From contig NC_049564.1 in the NCBI RefSeq assembly GCF_013368755.1, positions 1,248,001 through 1,312,000 on the forward strand: a stretch of 64,000 nt of DNA, in the 5' to 3' direction. The stretch comes from Talaromyces rugulosus. Lineage: Eukaryota; Ascomycota; Eurotiomycetes; Eurotiales; Trichocomaceae. The position numbers and the translations under genes were made by a program. The notes under the pieces are model-generated. The model saw nothing but the letters and a program-made list of their open reading frames with translations, was not told the origin of the DNA and did no database searches. Each line of letters begins with the position of its first letter. Positions within the stretch are counted from its first letter, which is position 1. Positions 1 to 10,213 of this stretch are shown here, piece by piece.

Positions 1-940
1 TGCAACTCAGATCGGTACCAGTTTTGAATGGCTCGAATGTCATAACTCATCGCCGCCGTGTCGAAACTCTTCAGGTGTTCTTTGGCCGAAGCCCCATTGT
101 CTGACAATCTGCCAACCCATTTACCGTGCTTCCTAGCAGCCGTCACGATCGTTTCAATGGCATTGACGAATTCAGGCTCATCGCCCTTCGCAGGGACATA
201 CCCAAGGACCGACAAGGCAAGGTCGTTTGGCCCGATAAAAACCATATCTTGCTTTGTTTTAGCATACCAAGGCTAGGATTCACGTGTCAATCGGTCACTT
301 ACCGACACCAGCCACGGCACAGATGGCGTCTGCATTCTTGACCCCGTCTTTCGACTCAATCTGAACACAGGTAATAAGCGTTTCATTGGCGGTTTTCAAG
401 TATGTTGGGAGGTCGATGCCTTGGCTGGAAAACCGGAACCCTGCCCACGCAAGCCTTGCGGGGGGAATTTTGCATAAGAAACAACATTTCTTGCTTCTTC
501 GGCAGTATTCATCTGAGGAACAATTATGCCGCTGGTGTTATATCATTGTCACTAGTGGAGCTGGCTGGTTTAGTGGGCACACGTACTCACTGTCCACCTG
601 CATCCAATGCTCTTTTTACCAAGTATGAGTGCGTCATTCTCAGACGGACAAGCGGCGAGACTCCCAGAGCAGCGATGGCAGCAATGGCACTGTGCATGGA
701 GTCATCGCTGATATGACCATGCTCACAATCGATGATCACTCCCTGTACTCCTGTTAGCATTAGGAGGAATGCAGGTGCGAAAAAAAAAAATACATCAACT
801 CCGGTCTGTGCTACCACCTGAGCTGTCCGAAACGATGGAAGACCTAGGAAGGTCATGATGGGTTTCCCGTTAGCTCGGAGTGCATTAAGCAGGCGTAGTT
901 GTGGGTTGTAGAGCAAGCTCATCATGGCTGTTGGGTACAA
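1..940 (-). CDS. HpcH/HpaI-family aldolase, partial, one internal frame break
   Basis: Family members cleave 2-keto-4-hydroxy acids to pyruvate (or a related keto acid) and an aldehyde, using a divalent metal. The C-terminus runs off the left edge. Four exons are read on the minus strand: 940-794, 742-591, 531-303 and 247-1, with introns 743-793, 532-590 and 248-302. Joined, they give the family landmarks in order: GVIIDCEHGH, GIIVPQMNTAEEAR, KFPPQGLRGQGS, VQIE with the metal-binding Glu, and VFIGPNDLA with the Asp. Exon 3 is one base short: the frame of RGQGS reaches a stop, while QGIDLPTYLKTANE and all that follows is in another frame, so the switch lies near 420-445. It is therefore a young pseudogene or carries a sequence error. 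Start codons at 940 and 925 are both possible. It sits tail-to-head with the hydrolase at 1280-2083 and may act on a product of that cluster. Confidence 0.8.
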
Positions 941-1279
941 TACAAATGTACTTGGCGGGGGAGACTATTATTCTGTTAAGTTATCCCCAAGTGAAGAAGC
1001 CCACTGGGACTCTACCCTGCCTTGGATGTATCTCTTCTAAATGAAAACCGAGTCTTTCATGTCAACTTATACCTGGTACCCAGTACGACTTGGATGGCCG
1101 AATACTTTCGGCAAAATAAGCATTCAACAGATACTCTGAAAGCCTTTTACTTCCTCGGAGACGAAAAAGCCGAGGTACTACGAGTCCATAATGATATAAC
1201 TTCTTTCCTCTTAACTTTATTGATTTGTCGAGATGTGAGATCTATCAATTGCTTCCTATGTTCTTTCTCTAGAAATATA

Positions 1280-2083
1280 TTATATCGTCTGTTTATTCAA
1301 AAAAGTGGCAATGCGGCGCCACATCTCGACCGGGTTGGAATACATAGGGAAATGGCCGCTCTCCGGAATTTGCGCCAATTCTACGCCCTCATTCTTCAAT
1401 CGCCGTAGATACGATAACCCGGAGTTCTCCTCCCCATACATAAACATTCTAGGACAGTGCAGGCTCAAGAACACCCCGAGTAAGTCTTCGGTGTCACATA
1501 ACCGCACTATGGACTCGAAGATCGGACGCACCACGCCAGCTTGTACCCGCGCGCGCAAGGTACTGGCATACAATGGGCTGGAGAAAGACTTTGTCTCTCG
1601 CGTGCGGACAATAAACTCATCCAGGAATGCCTCTGGATTATCGGACGGGAAGTCGAAGATTTGCCGGCTCAGGAAGCAGTCCTCCGGTGCCAGATTGCCT
1701 TTGATGTCGATGAAGCTCAAGACTCGGTCACGATGCTGGTGGACAAGGAGAAGAGCCGTGAGCCCGCCCATAGAATGGCCCATGATATGGAATTTGTCGA
1801 TTTTGAAGTGCGAAAGCACGGCCGATGCAGTCGCGACTAAGAAGGGGATATCAATGGCATAGAGGTTATCGCTATGGGAGTGACCACAGCCTGGCGCGTC
1901 GTACGCGAGAAGGCCATACTGCTGCAGGGCCGGCTTTAAAATGATGTCGGCCAGATCCTCTTTGCAAGAACCGAAGCCGTGTAGAAACAAGATCGGAGGA
2001 TTGGCGTTGAGGTTGTGCATTGTAGAGAGGCTGAGGTTCACGCCCTGGACTTGGAGCGGGATTTTTGTGTATAAAAGCGCCAT
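1280..2083 (-). CDS. alpha/beta hydrolase
   Basis: Single-exon, 267 residues. It shows a complete alpha/beta-hydrolase core: oxyanion-hole HGFGS near residue 35, nucleophile elbow GHSMGG near residue 101, and the catalytic His in ESGHFPMYSNP near the C-terminus. The acid residue is probably in the strand before GEENSG. There is no signal peptide, so it is probably cytosolic. Such enzymes hydrolyse esters, lactones or C-C bonds; the substrate cannot be read from sequence. Upstream it shares a 311-bp divergent promoter with the Zn2Cys6 regulator starting at 2395, and downstream it is followed by the HpcH/HpaI aldolase on the same strand. That supports a catabolic role in the same pathway. Confidence 0.85.
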   Translation of the reverse strand: MALLYTKIPLQVQGVNLSLSTMHNLNANPPILFLHGFGSCKEDLADIILKPALQQYGLLAYDAPGCGHSHSDNLYAIDIPFLVATASAVLSHFKIDKFHIMGHSMGGLTALLLVHQHRDRVLSFIDIKGNLAPEDCFLSRQIFDFPSDNPEAFLDEFIVRTRETKSFSSPLYASTLRARVQAGVVRPIFESIVRLCDTEDLLGVFLSLHCPRMFMYGEENSGLSYLRRLKNEGVELAQIPESGHFPMYSNPVEMWRRIATFLNKQTI

Positions 2084-2394
2084 TCTGATGTAGGACAGTA
2101 ATATGAATGAGAATTATTTTATAAGAGTTGGCTTTAAGTAGAGATTTCTTGGAGAACAAGCTCACTCAGTCTTTTACATCGGCAAGTTGAGCTCAAGCCC
2201 CGAGACGACTGCGGCCAAATTACCAAGTCACACCGAACCAAGAATGCGAAAAGTCGGCCCACTCGCCACATACGCCGACGTCGCCCACTCCGATCACAAC
2301 GCACTACACTGGCACGAGAGAAAGCAATGATGCCCGATAGAGCACGAACTAGAATTTCGAAGAGTATCGCGTAAGGTGTCTCTTTTCCCTTCCC
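2084..2394. promoter_or_regulatory. divergent promoter, hydrolase / Zn2Cys6 regulator
   Basis: This 311-bp space separates two divergent start codons. It contains a TGCGGCC half-site at 2210-2216, similar to one arm of the palindromes found elsewhere in the cluster. No other feature stands out. Confidence 0.4.
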
Positions 2395-4471
2395 ATGGTC
2401 ACCGCTAATCGACCTAGCTGTCGCAGGTGCCATGCAAGAAAGGTCAAATGCTCCGGGGGGATGCCCTGCAGTGGTTGTCTCCAGGCAGATAAAACATCAG
2501 AATGCGTCTATCCTCGCAAAGCTCGTCTAGTTAAAGTCTCCGAGCAGTGAGTCACTTTCTTGTCTCTTTGGGGCCTTCACTAAACTGCCCTCTAGATATA
2601 TCGAGGATCTCGTTTCAGAGAACCAACGACTGCGCAGGTCCTCATCACGGCCCCCAAACGAAGAGACCGCTGTACTGGCACAATGCCCTGTCCTCGCTGA
2701 AGTCCCATGGTTTGTTAACGCAGACTCCCTTCACACCCCCATATTAGTCGCCGAAGCCTCAGACTCGGCGTTTGCCACACGATGGCGACAGGCCATGTCA
2801 AATGCCCAACATGGGCATCTTCCTCGAGTCAACTTTCCCAGCGATGAGCAGCTGCTAGCCTTGTCGGATGCGGAATGTCCATGGCCGACCCCTGCTCGTG
2901 CACACCTTCTTGTCCGAGCAGCGCTAAATGGCATTGGTCGCTGCTATCATATTATACGGCGCAGCTCGATTTCCCAGGAACTTGAACGCACCATTCAAAA
3001 TCATTCGCAGACCGGATTGCTGTCGAAGAGTAAACTTTGGGCCGTGTTTGCAATCGGCGAGATATACACGACCAGGCACTCGGCATTGGAAAGAGGATTC
3101 CCCGGTCTCCATTACTTTTGTAAAGCAATGAACATTCTCCGCATCGTGAGCGAAAGGCCGAGTGTCGACATGGTCGAGATCCAGCTCCTCCTGGTTTGTT
3201 CCTCTTCCCTTTACGTGGCTCGATTGACTGACCCTCTCCCTAGTCTGTATACTCGCTCTTCCTCAACCGACGACATGCTGCGTACAGTTTAGCTGGCTCC
3301 GCTGTGCGACTAGCTACCATCATGGGGCTGCACCTCAACGTCCCTGAGACTCAGATGAGCGATGCGGGCGAGCGTGAGCACCGAAATCGTATTTGTTGGA
3401 CAGCCTACACTCTCGACCGTATGTGGGCAGCGAAGCTTGGATATCCAGCTGCCATTCGAGGCGATGAGATCGAGGTGGATCTCCCGTCAAACCCTGTAGG
3501 CCTAGATGATAACGCTTCAATGGACTTTCCGGATCGTGCATATTCCATTGCTCGAATAGAGCTTGCCCAACTATCCGGACGGATCATCTATTCAATATAC
3601 GGTCATAAGGCAGACACGCCATCTTTATCGCACCGGGTTCAAGATGCCTTTAGCGATCTTCGGCGTTGGTTGAAAGACCTCCCACCCTCTCTCCAGATCG
3701 ATGCGCCAGATGAAGGCGAGTTGGATCCTCGAGGCAGGTCTCTGCATCTCTTATTCAATCAGGTGCGTTCCTTGCTGGCATCCCCCCTTGTCGGTCTATT
3801 TCTAACAAGATTATCAGCTCGCTATTCTCGCCACTCGCCCAATACTACTCCATGTCCTCCGCGCACATCTCGAAGCCCGCGAACAGCAGCCCGACACTGA
3901 GGCAAATGTTCCAGCCTCTGCTGTTGCTTTATCAGAGACGTGTATTCGTTGTGCTCGGCATTCTTGTCGCCTTTTGGTTGACAGCTGGATGAACGGCACC
4001 TTTATGATTTTCGACTTCTTCTACACCCAATATCTGTTCTCAGCCACGACTGTCCTAGGCATCTCAACCCTACTCGGGAGCAAGGACCGCCAGATCGATG
4101 AAGAGCAATTTGAAATAGCGACCTGCTTTCTTGAGCAACTACGGGACGGTGGTAACTATGCTGCTGCTGAGTTCTACCAGCACATTGAAGCTGCCATGAG
4201 CCTGATGGAAACCGCAAAGACGCGTCTGAGCGTTCATGATGGGAATGCGACTGCAATACCCAAGGATTCAACGACCAGCTCGAGTCTCAACGCAGGTAGT
4301 TTGGAGGAGGCTTCATCTATAATGGATGATTATATGACCGCTGGAACAGCGCTTTCGGAACCTCTTCTGCAGGAACTGCTAGACCAGCCCCTTCCGGACC
4401 TTCAGTTCATCGACTCTTCTATGTATCTGGATGAGCAACAGGTATTTAATTGGCCGAGTACAACGTTATAG
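2395..4471 (+). CDS. Zn2Cys6 transcription factor with fungal_trans domain (regulator 1)
   Basis: Four exons (2395-2546, 2596-3193, 3244-3762, 3818-4471; introns 49, 50 and 55 nt) join in frame to about 640 residues. The N-terminus has a binuclear zinc cluster, C-x2-C-x6-C-x5-C-x2-C-x8-C, from CRRCHARKVKC to ECVYP. It is followed by a short linker and likely coiled coil (YIEDLVSENQRL). The middle carries the fungal_trans signature: SAVRLATIMGLHLN, then ENRICWTAYTLDRM-like residues (EHRNRICWTAYTLDRMW) and GYPAAIRGDEIEVDLP. The ATG at 2395 lies only eight codons before the first cysteine, as is usual. It is divergent from the hydrolase and upstream of the MDR oxidoreductase, and is a good candidate for the pathway-specific activator. 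Confidence 0.88.
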
Positions 4472-4620
4472 GTTAGGTTCAGGTTTAACATGAATAGCCT
4501 GAATGAAATAACTTCTTTCTTATTAATTATATAAAGAATTTAATTATATTTTCAGATAGAGAATATAATACTAAGTTCTAACTGCGACTGTCCAAATTAG
4601 CTTTCTAGAGTGGAGCTTGA

Positions 4621-4629
4621 TGCGGCCGC
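4621..4629. promoter_or_regulatory. imperfect copy of the cluster palindrome (TGCGGCCGC)
   Basis: TGCGGCCGCC shares nine bases with the TGCGGCCGCA element found at three other promoters. It lies about 310 bp upstream of the MDR oxidoreductase ATG, in the same intergenic space as the perfect copy at 4791. Inverted CGG/CCG triplets are typical Zn2Cys6 dimer sites. Function is inferred. Confidence 0.45.
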
Positions 4630-4790
4630 CCCCGGTTCAACAAGACGGAGCCAAGGCGGAGTTATGCGGTTTGATGTACTAGTGTATATACATCAAGTAA
4701 AGTAAATATTTAATTGATTAATTGATTCATCCAGGCCATGCACGTATTCGGAGTGGGATTTCGACGTCCTATTACGGCTATCTAGAATAC

Positions 4791-4806
4791 AGGTGCGGCC
4801 GCACCT
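4791..4806. promoter_or_regulatory. 16-bp perfect palindrome AGGTGCGGCCGCACCT
   Basis: This is a perfect inverted repeat with a CGG-CCG core, 134 bp upstream of the ATG at 4940. The same TGCGGCCGCA core occurs at 11590 and 15648, each in a promoter of the cluster. It is probably the binding site of one of the three local Zn2Cys6 regulators; which one cannot be told. Confidence 0.6.
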
Positions 4807-4939
4807 CGCCACCCACAGGAGCCAATGAAAAACTATTTAATGCCCAGAAACGTTCAATATTTCTTACATCTCAATCAAAACCCAAGTTGCACTGTCATTC
4901 AGGAAATACACATATGATCGAATAACGAATTGAAGCACA

Positions 4940-6055
4940 ATGGCAACTTCTAGGGCTCTTGTTCTTCATTCTCGCGACAAGCCACTGGCTTTAGAGACCG
5001 TACCTCGCCCTGTCGCCAAAGCAGGCCAGGCAGTGGTCCGCATTCTGGCCGCAGACATTGTACCTTATATGTCTCAAGTGCTTGATGGATCTCGGCCATA
5101 CCCTCTCTCGCTTCCTATGACACCGGGCAATACTGCCATAGGAAGAGTGTTTGAAGTCGGTCCTGACGCCGTCAAGCTTACCGTGGGCCAACTCGTCTTC
5201 TGCGACATTACAATACGTGCTCGAGATAATCCAAACGTCTCGATCCTATTCGGCATCCATGGAGGTGGATATCCGGCGGCGCAGAAACTTATGGATGGAG
5301 AGTGGCGCAATGCAACATATGCCGAATACACCAAATTCCCGCTCGAGAATCTATATCCTTTGAATGAAGATGTGCTGTTCGGCAAACTTGGATACACAGT
5401 ATCGGATCTGTGTCTGATGCCAGTCTGCCTCGTGCCGTTTGGTGGGCTGTCCGAGGTCGATGTGAAACCTGGCGAAGTTGTTATCGTGGCACCGGCTACC
5501 GGGCGATATGGAGGAGCTGCTGTGGCCGTGGCCCTCGCTATGGGGGCAACAGTGGTGGCAGCAGGCCGAAACAAAAACGCGCTCAAAGCACTAGAAAACA
5601 TCCATGCATCCACCGGTCGTCTCAAGACAGTGACCCTTACAGAAGATAGCTCAAGCAACACAGAAGTATTCAAAACCGCCGCCGGCAAGCCAGAAGGGGC
5701 AGACGTATACATCGACTTTTCACCACCTGCAATCAAGGACGGCTCGCTCCTGGTCGCAGCCGTGGGGGCCTTGCGGCCTTTTGGGAGGCTTGCCATTATG
5801 GGTGGACACTCGGGAAACATCAATGTGCCTTATCTGGACATTATGTTCAAGAGTATTCGAATCCAAGGTCGGTTCATGTACTCCCCGCAACATGTCCTGC
5901 AGTTGATTCATATGACCGAGTCGGGACTGCTTAAATTTGGCAGCAAACTTGGAATCAAAGAAACCCAGGAGTTTGGACTTGAATTGGTTGAGGATGCGCT
6001 TCAGGCTGCAGGGAAGCTGTCTGGCTTTGGAAGTCATGTCGTGTTGAAACCATGA
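4940..6055 (+). CDS. zinc-independent MDR-superfamily alcohol dehydrogenase-like oxidoreductase
   Basis: Intronless, 371 residues, the usual size for medium-chain dehydrogenase/reductases. The GroES-like half (about residues 25-150) has GNTAIGRVFEVGPDAVKLTVGQLVF, read as short segments, but lacks the Cys/His ligands of the catalytic zinc and the four-Cys structural zinc lobe. The nucleotide-binding half shows a Rossmann-like turn in APATGRYGGAAVAVALAMGA (residues about 185-204), similar to isopropanol dehydrogenase-like fungal proteins, and GGHSGNINVP later. An NAD(P)H-dependent carbonyl or enoyl reduction is likely. A perfect palindrome lies 134 bp upstream, shared with the MBL, MFS and SDR genes, which ties it to the cluster. 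Confidence 0.85.
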   Translation: MATSRALVLHSRDKPLALETVPRPVAKAGQAVVRILAADIVPYMSQVLDGSRPYPLSLPMTPGNTAIGRVFEVGPDAVKLTVGQLVFCDITIRARDNPNVSILFGIHGGGYPAAQKLMDGEWRNATYAEYTKFPLENLYPLNEDVLFGKLGYTVSDLCLMPVCLVPFGGLSEVDVKPGEVVIVAPATGRYGGAAVAVALAMGATVVAAGRNKNALKALENIHASTGRLKTVTLTEDSSSNTEVFKTAAGKPEGADVYIDFSPPAIKDGSLLVAAVGALRPFGRLAIMGGHSGNINVPYLDIMFKSIRIQGRFMYSPQHVLQLIHMTESGLLKFGSKLGIKETQEFGLELVEDALQAAGKLSGFGSHVVLKP

Positions 6056-6295
6056 TAGAATGTGGATTTTCTCCAGCTAGATTTGTAATTTATTTTGTGT
6101 TGTCAACTAGTATTTTCATGTTAATATATAATCCATAAAAAACTCATGTTTTGATAGACAGGCAGTAGGGCTAAAAAGGGTGCAGCCCTAATTGGAAGGG
6201 ATAGGTTGACATACCCCGCTTCCGCGCGCTTGTCCATCTCCATCCCTTCGAATTGAATAGCGTATATGATAAGTGTCGACTGATTGGCTCCACTA

Positions 6296-7956
6296 ATGGA
6301 CCAGGAAGATTGTGTTGGAGACTCGGAGCTCTCAAACCGCTCTCCCCGGGTTTGTCTCAACTGCAAGGCGCGAAAACGCAAGTGCGACAAAGCGCTACCT
6401 ACATGTTCTCGATGTGACAGGTAGGCCCTTAAACTCGCCTTACATAGATCCTCGAGCCTAATTAGACTTGAGACTCATGTTGCGGTGCGAATATGAGAGC
6501 GCAGACTTGATGGCCGACGATGGTCTCCATCCTAGCGTGATCAGTTTGAATTCTGTAAACTGGGCGGCATGGGTTCGCAGTTTTTATCTTTCGATGCACA
6601 ACAAGCCCGAAGATTTTGTGTCCGTATATTTTGCCACAGTTCACAAATGGCTTCCTATCATCAATGAGGGACGGTTCAGGGGCCGTCTTGAATGGCGCTC
6701 TTATAATTATGACACAGATCACCTCCTATTACTGACAAGCTTGTACTTGATTGTGCGGCGCCCGGATGAGCTGCCACAGCCACCATTAATGATGGATGAC
6801 CCTGTGTACCAGGTTGTACGGCACTTCTATTTCCACGTTTTTGCAGACATAGCCAGCAGTCCGTCAATACAGCTTATTCAAAGCGGCCTGTTATTGGCCA
6901 CTTACGAGTATGGCCACGGAATGGTCGATTCGGCCAGCAGCACCCTTTTTCCCTGTCTCTCTGCGAGTATGACATTAGGTCTCCACCAGAAGAAGGCTCC
7001 GTTAGACATGAATATTGCATGGAAAAGTGCCATGGAGGATGAGTCTACGCTGGTCTGGTGGGCGATTGTTATTACTGACCGGTGTGTCCTCTCTCTGTGT
7101 GTATTCGTTCTGTACTGACCCAAGCGTTCAAATGTTATTGTAGGATAATTTGTGCCTCTTATATCTCGAAGCCTCGACTGCCTGTCACTATAATCATTGA
7201 TGAAGCCAACTTTCTTTCCGACTTGGGAAATACCAAGAATCCTAAAGATGACAGACTTTCGTGGGACCATGATTCCTATGCCGCAACGAACTTCTACCGA
7301 CAGGTCCAGTCTTCAGTGCTACTTGGACATGTATTATACCTGATTAATTCATCGGATCCATTTTCCGAAGAAAGTCAATCACGCTTCAGGGTATTAGATT
7401 CCCAGCTTCTTCGAGCCATCCAGGTAACTCTACAGACAGAGACTGCGGGTAAACTGAATTCCGTTTCGGAGGCCCTGTCGCTGAATAGAAGGTATTGCCC
7501 TCACTTGGACATAACAGGCTATTTCCTTTTTGACACTGGTATCGTATCATAGCGCTTTTCTTCTGTTGCACCGGTGGCAGTACGACCACTCGAAGAGGAT
7601 TAACAACGACACCATGCTTTTGCAATCAACAATGGCCATAGAGTCTATAATAACGATAACAATCCAGACTGTACGTGACTTTATACCGCGCATCCAAGCC
7701 GGGTGGTTCAAGTCACACCATCCGCAGGGGGTCCAATCCGTCTTCCTTGCAACCATTGCCTGGCTCCATATGGGTTCCTATGACAATACATGTGTAGAGG
7801 ACCTCAAGGAAATGATGAAAATCCAGTCGCGAAGATGGAACATTGCAGGTATGGATTGCGCTCGCTATATACTCCGAGAATGAGCATTCACTAAAAAATT
7901 TCCTGCCAGCTGAATACCTTCAAATAGTTCAAAGCGAACAAAAAAACATAGATTAA
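6296..7956 (+). CDS. Zn2Cys6 transcription factor (regulator 2)
   Basis: Five exons (6296-6420, 6473-7081, 7144-7491, 7553-7848, 7910-7956) give 474 residues in one frame. The zinc cluster is C-x2-C-x6-C-x6-C-x2-C-x6-C (CLNCKARKRKCDKALPTC then CSRCDRLMLRC), interrupted by intron 1 just after CSRCDR. The body has the usual fungal regulator landmarks: VHKWLPIINEGRF, LLATYEYGHGMVD and WWAIVITDR. The last 47-nt exon (AEYLQIVQ...) is preferred over read-through to a stop at 7883, because it restores the common C-terminal helix and uses a good donor (GTATGG) and acceptor. It closely resembles the next gene in length, intron position and motifs. Confidence 0.82.
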
Positions 7957-8193
7957 CACTTGATTTGCGGAACGAAGTGAAGCAATTATTAGTTGGAAAA
8001 AAAGAAATCGAGCTTATTAGACTCTAAAATTTCCTTTTTACAATTCTCTTCGAATATCAAGTAAGTTAGAGTATATTAGAAAGTAAATATTTCTCTAGTA
8101 ATATCAGCTTCAAGCTTGAACCTCGTTCCACTTCTTTTTACTTTTGCCACTGCGCTTATAACTATTGCTTAACTCCGGACTAAGATGCAAGAG

Positions 8194-8214
8194 CGGGTGC
8201 GGGTGCGGGTGCGG
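8194..8214 (+). promoter_or_regulatory. CGG-N3 direct-repeat array upstream of regulator 3
   Basis: Four CGG triplets start at 8194, 8200, 8206 and 8212, an exact 6-bp period (CGGGTG units). They end about 140 bp before the ATG at 8357. A related array on the other strand lies at 17687-17706. Regularly spaced CGG direct repeats suit Zn2Cys6 binding and suggest autoregulation. Function is inferred. Confidence 0.5.
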
Positions 8215-8356
8215 ACAAATTCTGGTAAATTTCCAGATTGGGAAATAAGAAGCCCAGATTCGGAAGATCCCTCCAGGAGCATTAATAATTAAATAGATAC
8301 TACTAACCTCCCTAGACTGCCTTCTCAACAACTCGAATTTACACACAACAGCTACA

Positions 8357-10040
8357 ATGCGAGCCAGTCACGCCGACCAGGTTTGTCTGCGTTGCAAGCA
8401 GCATAAACGAAAATGCGACAAAGAGTTGCCAACCTGCTCGCTATGTAAACGGTAGCGTCTAACAATATATGAGTCTCGTATAGCATCGATGCTAATGCAA
8501 CAATAGGCTAGGCCAGGTCTGCTACTACCGAACGACGACAAAGCCTAACAACAACTCACTTTCACTGGGCTCATTGGGCTTACCGGATTGGCATCTATTG
8601 ACCCAGACTGGCATCACCGATGCAGTTCGTACACGTGGCCTAGCTACTATCGGCGGCAAGGGGGAGGTCTTGAAGATGGCTTCTGAATATCTCGAAACAA
8701 TACATACGTGGTTTCCAGTTATACAACCGACTCGTTACTATCAACAGATGGCAGTTGTCTGGAGCCAGCCCAGACCAGATCTTGGCCTACAGGCCCTTGC
8801 GACCTTTCTTCTTACCTGCACACCTGAGAATGAAAAGCTAACAAGTCAGACTTTGTCCCTGTATACGTTTGTGAAAAGTATAATAGGGGCGCTTGAATCA
8901 ACAGGGGTGAACACATTGGAATTGATTCATGTCCGATTACTTCTGGCAATTTTTGAAGCTGGGCATGGCATAATCCACGCGGCGTATATCTCAATTGGCG
9001 CGACTATTAGAGCCGCAGCGGCTCTTGGTTTTGACAATATCCATACCAATCAGGCAGTGTTGGAATGCCTGGATCCTCCCATTAATGTAGAAGATGCCAA
9101 ACAGACTTGGCGGGGGATTATGTGCATAGACAAGTGAGTTTTCTCGGAAAATCTTTCGATTCGAAAGTCCATACATCTTAGGAACTTTGACCAACCTCAT
9201 CCATGCATGTACGGTAGATATCTGTCTCTCAAATTACATAAATGTAGCGGAGAGTTTAGAACCTCTCTTTCACATGAGGACATACTGGCAAATAATCCCG
9301 TGAGGTCCAATCCCTGGAACATAGCTACCAGATACGCTGACCTGCTATATCTAGATCATATCGAATTGCCCATCTCATAGTGGCAACACAGAGTTCACCA
9401 TTCTATTTCAGGTGGCTCATATCCTTGATAGAGTGTTGGCTCACGTGTATACCCCACTATGTCAAGAAGAGTTTAACACGTTAGAGGCAATCCAGATACT
9501 TTCCACTCTCAATTCTTTAAAATCTGTCCTGACGGGCAAGAGCTCCCAAGGATCTGGGTTATACGACGGGACAATTTCCCTTTGCTACAGGTGATTTAAT
9601 AACTTCTTATATTATACGTAGAAACTAAATACTAATTCACTATAGCACATCTATAACATTGTTCGTGTTCTGGGCAAATTTACAACGACCAAACAATGAT
9701 TCATGTGTCTTTTCAGCAGAGGCTTTCTTAGCTAGTGCAGTTGAGGATATCCTGGACCATTTTCAGCACTTGGAATACAAGCATTCGGCAGTGGCCCTTG
9801 ACTCGCTTCCGATATTTGTATCCCAGTCAATCTTTAAAGCAGCTGTGGTCCTGACTCATGAGCTGAAGTATACTTCCCGGCTTGATGTACGCAAGTCTCT
9901 CATGTCTTGTAAGGTGATGTTAAAACGTATTTCTAAGAGATGGCTCGTTGGGAGTATGCTAGTCTTTCCACATTCTATGGATGGGCATTGCTGACCAGAT
10001 TTCAGAACAATATCTTGAATATCTTGAAACGGATCAATGA
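8357..10040 (+). CDS. Zn2Cys6 transcription factor (regulator 3), paralogue of regulator 2
   Basis: Six exons (8357-8451, 8507-9133, 9182-9299, 9355-9590, 9646-9953, 10006-10040) give 472 residues. The zinc cluster is CLRCKQHKRKCDKELPTC then CSLCKRLGQVC, split by an intron at the same place as in regulator 2. Motifs parallel regulator 2: IHTWFPVIQPTRYY, LLLAIFEAGHGIIHAA, and QVAHILDRVLAHV. The intron at 9300-9354 is inferred because it joins two reading frames that are each stopped otherwise. The last exon, 35 nt, ends QYLEYLETDQ. The gene probably arose by tandem duplication with regulator 2. It is convergent with the MBL-fold gene, with 173 bp between stops. Confidence 0.78.
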
Positions 10041-10213
10041 GGTCTATCAGGAGTGCTGTCTTTTTACCACAAAAAGCCAACAGGCTGTATAGAATTCTCG
10101 TGTGAAAGAGGAAAAATTCTCACGTTTACATCTAAAAGCCACTCTAGTACAGCCCAAACAGTACCAGTATACAATGTCATGGTAGAATGAACTAATTCAA
10201 TTCCTGTCAGTCT

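Noticed and set aside
7849..7883. Read-through ending of regulator 2 at 7883
   Set aside because: A good 61-nt intron gives a C-terminal segment that matches the ending of regulator 3.
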